DNA of 64,000 nucleotides from Taxillus chinensis (taxonomy: Eukaryota; Streptophyta; Magnoliopsida; Santalales; Loranthaceae), in contig CM042089.1 in assembly GCA_023512835.1 (NCBI GenBank), positions 15,984,562-16,048,561 of the forward strand, written 5' to 3'. The translations under genes and the position numbers were made by a program. Numbering within the stretch: the first letter of the stretch is position 1; the number at the start of each line of letters is the position of its first letter. Under the pieces are notes generated by a model. That model did not search any database. It saw only the letters and a program-made list of their open reading frames with translations, and had not been told where the DNA came from. Positions 59,471 to 64,000 of the stretch are shown one piece after another.

Positions 59471-60370
59471 TGTTTTTGTTTCTTCAACTGTGCATCTTAA
59501 TATTATAATCAATTGATTGTTCCTGGCATGTGTTCTTTAATCCATTATCACTCATGAATCTTCAGTTGGACAAATCATATAGATTTAATTACTCTTAGCT
59601 ACGTCTTTCAGCATGAAGGTTTCGCTATGTTGACCTATATGAACTTATGTGTTTCTTATCTATCATATGCATTGATTTCAGTAGAATGAACATTAATTCG
59701 TATGCATGTGTCTATTGCTTTCTTTCATAATTGCATAAGTTCTGATTGTTTTTTATTAGTTTGGGTTATGCTGAATTTTCTTTATTTATCCTATATCATA
59801 CTAATCCCAACCTGTTAAGACTTCTGCTCTTTTAGTTTATCTTTGTGAAGCTTTAGGTTTAGATTCTCTTTGCAATTGATCGATATATTTTGTCTGATGT
59901 CTCAGATTTGAGATGTTATGGTACCTCCTATCTTCTTGACTTCAAGACCGCAAAGGAATCTTCTTCTCTCTTCACAAGACCCGTTTCTACGGACTCAGTC
60001 TATCATTCATCCAGATGTTCTTACTACGGATACACCTTACCCCGGATGATAGTTGGTTTACTTCCTCCTGACTCTTGAAACTCTCAAATCGCGACAATCC
60101 AAGTATTATCCTACATCGCGTATTTTTGAGGAGGAATAATGATGGTTCATTAAATGCTCGTCTCGAGCCGGGCAATTAGTCACTTCATTTTTCGAAAGAA
60201 GGCATACAACCTGTCATAAATGCTTGGTTCTCGCTGCCTCCACGTCATCTCTTTATTCGAGAGGCACTCAACTATCAAGTCTAATGACATCAGATTGTCG
60301 ACGCGGTTCGGTGTTTATTTCGCTTAAACCCTAGACCCGTCGACATCCACTGACCCGTTATATATCTCAA
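59471..60370. other. non-coding spacer, possibly retroelement leader
   Basis: AT-rich, then mixed sequence. No gene recognised. Confidence 0.4.
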
Positions 60371-60470
60371 GCATTCAAGTGAAGAGCGACTTATCACTCT
60401 CATATTCCATAGTCCTTCTTCATCTTTTCAAAACCCTACATTCCCTTTCCTTTCTCTCAATCCAATTTCC

Positions 60471-62264
60471 ATGGCACCTAGAACCGCACTCTTCGGCATC
60501 AATCCAGGCCATCTGGTTGATTGGAATGCTATTTCCAATCCTCCAGCGTGGTTTCTGGAACTACATCCCTTACTTGAAGCCATCCATCTATTAAACCTAG
60601 TCTCTGATTCGGTCGATCTGCTTATCGATGACATCGTCAATACTACCGCAACATATGCCTGCACCACCGACTCTATCTGATCCACCGTTCGGGGTGAATC
60701 CATTGTCATGACCATTGTCGTCCTTCGTGCCGCTCTCCATTTTCCCTCCTGGTACTCATCAGATCGGACCTAGAACCGATGGCGACCTCAATGGGTCGCA
60801 CTTATAAAGGGAAGGAATACAAGCTGAAGTCCTTCCAGGGTCGTTATCGTTGTATGGCAACCATTTTGAGCCGATGCTTTCTTGCTCGTACTACAGCCCT
60901 TGACTCCATCCCATACGATCTGCTTCTCGCAATGTACGGAGTTTTTGAGAGCCTTCCAATCGATTGGGGGGCTTTTTTGTTTCGGCTGCTGGGCAACAAT
61001 CCAAAGAATCAATCTTTTGTGTGGATACTCAGCATCGTCTTCCGGCATTTGCGTTCGTCCCACTTCAACGGACATGACGTCATTCCTTTCCCCTAGGCAT
61101 ACTATCTCCGCCATCTAACGCCTGACGGGAGTCTGGCTGTTTGCCAACCTTCTGCTTCTATCCGCGTCCTCCCAACTCCATAATAACGGGGAAGTTCAGT
61201 TGGTGACCCAATTGACGGCTCTGCCCCCCGAGGTCGGCTCTGCTCATCGCTCCTCATGGATTCGGTCTATAGCTGCTCCCTCTATCTCCCGCGGCTCCTA
61301 AGACAACGTTCGCGCTGATTCGTCCGAGGTTGCGGGGTCATCTCAGCCTAGCTGTCTTCTGGATGTTTCACCAGCTCCATTTGCTACTGATACTCCCATG
61401 CCTCCTTTTCCTGACGTTGTTGTTGCCATTGCTGCTGGTGTTGCTACTACAGTGGTTGATATTCCTCTATCTCCTTTGGAAGTACCTTTGCACCCACTTC
61501 CTCAGCCTCGAGACTATTTGGACCATCTCCCTGCTGACACTCTTACGGACCTTTGGTTCCATTTTAGCCTCGCTTGCACCACCACCATCCCTGATAACGA
61601 TCTTTGGGTGTATTATGCACGACATACCCAAACCCCAGAAGATATGATCGTCTGGAACTTGGACCACGGTTTTCTTTCATTGGCTTCTCTTCCTGATGCA
61701 CCTCCTGCTACTATTACCTTCGGACCGACCCATGACACAAGGGTTCCTTCCCCTGTTGAGGTCGGGCCCTCTTCTCCTGCCGCCATTCCCGTTGTTGACC
61801 TCTCTGGTCACAGTGGCTCTGCTGCCCCAGATGCCTCTGATGCTCCGGTTGACCCCTCTGCTGCTGCTGCTGACCAACCTCTCTCTCCTCCTGTTGACTC
61901 CTCTGCCCAGCGCACTCCTGCCTCTCTTCATGTGGGGGAGTCCTCCAAAGCTCCAGAGTTTGCACTTGGGCGAGCTTCCTTTGTTATGGTCCATTCCGAT
62001 GCTGTGCTTGCCGCCCAGTTGGACTGCCATGCTCAAGCCCAGAGTGCCCAAATTGCTACTATTGCCGTTAAAGTTGATGCTCTTAGCGCCCAACTCCTCT
62101 CCGCGTTCACTGGCACTTCCACTTCCATGGAGCATAAGATGGATCTTGTGGCCTCTTCTGTGCATTCATTGTCTACCTCCTTTGCAGACTTGACTCACAC
62201 TATGGCTCACGCTCCTACCGCTCCCTGGCGATCTGCCAAAAATGGGGAAGAAAGTGCCATCTGA
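60471..62264 (+). pseudogene. gag-like or plant-transposon-like frames, broken
   Basis: Three + strand frames follow one another: 60471-60680 (MAPRTALFGINPGHLVDWNA), 60779-61096 (KLKSFQGRYRCMATILSRCF, SIPYDLLLAMYGVFESLPID WGAFLF) and 61398-62264 (Pro/Ala/Ser-rich, with a helical stretch QSAQIATIAVKVDALSAQLL near the end). The middle frame recalls the 'putative plant transposon protein' domain found in plant retroelement derivatives. Stops and shifts separate the frames. It could be the gag region of the LTR element starting at 58614. I do not recognise a function. Confidence 0.45.
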
Positions 62265-62695
62265 TTCTACTACAGCTCCCACTGTTCCTACTGATAAGCG
62301 GTGTGCATCTACACTTCCTACCGCTTCTCTCAGCCTAGTTCCTCCAATGCAGCTCCTCCGACTTCTCCATCTCGAGGCCGTCACCTTCCTTCCATCATAG
62401 ACGAAACTCGATCCACATGATGCGGATGGAAGCATTTACAATGCAATGACTCGAGCATGCTACTTCTACAATCGAGTGAAGATGTCCGACAGGATATCTC
62501 TCCCTTCTCACCTCAAGATCTGAATACTTTACGTACGAGAAGGGCTTGTTCACTACGATGACATAGACAACTTCTCTCGGGTGGTAAAGATGGAGATAAG
62601 GCTGTTTCTGTCTCTATACCGGGAAGGTCACATTATTGACATACTGCCATGTTCGTCTGAGAGTGATATTCCCAGGTTCCAAGCATGATCGTCTT

Positions 62696-64000
62696 GGTAT
62701 GCGTGTGTGTATACGAGAGAGGGGGGGTGAATTTGTATTCTTTAAAACTATTCCTTTAGTTTTAAAGAGTAGGATACTTTAGAGGTATTCCAACAAGTGT
62801 GGTTCTTGTTTGGGTGGTTTGTTGGTGTCTCATGCAAGATCAACTAAATAGCAGGTATATGTATGAAAAGTAAAAGACAAAGATACACGATTTACGTGGT
62901 TCGATCAATGTGATCTACTCCACGGTGGTGAGGGTGTACCTACACCGAGTCTAATCCACTATCTTCTTTTAATACAGTAGGGTCTAGCCTTTGTTACAAT
63001 AGGATCAACTCTCTTTTCTTTTAAATGTAAATACAGAAATAGTATTACTCCAGAACTCACTCACTGTGAAGAACTATCTGATGCAATCTGCTCTTGCGTA
63101 TTCAGCCATTTGTTATGCTCGACCTTCAACTACTCCTTTTGCCGAACTCACGATCTATTCTTTGAATGTATGAGGAAGAAAAACAGATTAACTCACTGTT
63201 ATCTCTCTTTTAATCTCTCTCTCTCTCTCTATGTATATTGTATGAACTACTATGCGTTGCCTTTTTATCTATTCAGATACGTTTCTTGTCTGCTCAAAAT
63301 ATTATGGGTGCTCTCTCCCTTTTCAAGTCAAGCATATTCCTTGGTTTTATAGGTCGGCCAATGTCAAAAACCCTTTTGCTAGGGTTAAACATGTTTCTTC
63401 CTTCGATCTTCACGGTTGAAACATGTTAAACCACCCTCGGATAACATCCACATGTTTTTCAGTACTTAGCGTACTTAAAACCGCTGCCTGGGTAACGACT
63501 TACTTAAATGATGAACTTTAGCGTGTTTTGCTCCTTCGCAGCGTGCTCCATTCCTTTGTCTAGCCACCGCCTCGAAGATATTGCCTCGTAGCATTTCTAT
63601 GAGTCTACGAGTCTTCATCTTTGACTCTCTGAGTCAGATTCTTCGAATTAAGGGCATTGATCTTCCTTCTGCTCTCTGGCTTCGAAGCTAGGTCAGAATC
63701 AGTGCTTAACTGACATCTCATTCTACGAGCCTTTAAGCTATACGAGTCTTCAAGTCAGTGACAGCTACATTCTGCCTTGGCTGATTAATTGTTCATGGGT
63801 CTCCGCAACAGGTCCTTCAGTCTACGACCCTGTGAGCTTCACTCTACGACCCTGCATGCTGTAACTCTATGAGTCTTTGCTTCGAGTCTTCAAGACGCGG
63901 CTCTTCACCTGTCTACACCTTAGGTCTTTGAACTACGACCCCTCGACCCTATGACCCTTCGAGGCTTCGACCCTATGGTCCTTTGTGGGTGCGTCAAGCT
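62696..64000. repeat. LTR-like repeat, second copy of the ctacgagtcttcgag family
   Basis: Begins near tggtatgcgtgtgtg with acgagagaGGGGGGGTGAAT, like the solo LTR at 54297, and from 63340 shares the ordered motifs listed for 26270-27690. It continues past the window end. Confidence 0.5.

Noticed and set aside
61677..62193. Overlapping long frames in other phases at 61.7-62.2 kb (165 codons + strand, 162 codons minus strand)
   Set aside because: Shadows of the C/T-rich Pro/Ala/Ser frame at 61398-62264.

Overview
The window is nuclear DNA of a flowering plant. It is AT-rich with GT-AG introns, carries one conserved land-plant gene, and is otherwise mostly LTR retrotransposons and hAT transposons, many inserted inside one another. 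I cannot name the species.

Region 1 (1-20.9 kb) holds the 3' part of one + strand gene, read here as 15 exons from about 4093 to the stop at 20877. The product matches a WD40/alpha-solenoid subunit of the plant TPLATE (TSET) endocytic adaptor complex. I believe it is TWD40-1. Its N-terminal propeller exons lie upstream of the window. One intron (6897-7046) reads as an AT-AC, U12-type intron. The largest exon contains one extra base in an A8 run (10841-10848) that breaks the frame. The introns are loaded with transposons: a Ty1-copia 3' end cut by two non-autonomous hAT elements (1-3.1 kb), a 326-bp hAT MITE (6206-6531), and a complete Ty1-copia copy (13127-20086) that itself contains a 3.4-kb hAT element with a decayed transposase (15677-19096).

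Region 2 (20.9-34.9 kb) is intergenic. It has an AT-rich part with SINE and MITE remnants, a solo LTR (24647-25957, duplication GATTG), an LTR-like repeat made of degenerate 'ctacgagtcttcgagtc' words, the 3' end of a Ty3-gypsy chromovirus (integrase and chromodomain), and that element's LTR split by a 3.17-kb solo LTR of another family (29737-32908, duplication GTGGT).

Region 3 (34.9-53.7 kb) is a minus-strand Ty3-gypsy element (LTRs 34928-46098, interrupted, and 51511-53689). Its 3' LTR was split by a second minus-strand gypsy element (35575-44585). All gag-pol frames in both are broken.

Region 4 (53.7-64 kb) holds an Athila-like gypsy remnant (tRNA-Asp primer site, protease, start of reverse transcriptase) hit twice by LTRs of one family in opposite orientations. 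One copy carries a 20-bp minisatellite. These are followed by a gag-like or plant-transposon-like pseudogene region (60.4-62.3 kb) and a further copy of the 'ctacgagtcttcgag' LTR-like repeat that runs off the window.

Only the TWD40-1-like gene looks like a host gene. I found no rRNA, intact tRNA or CRISPR.
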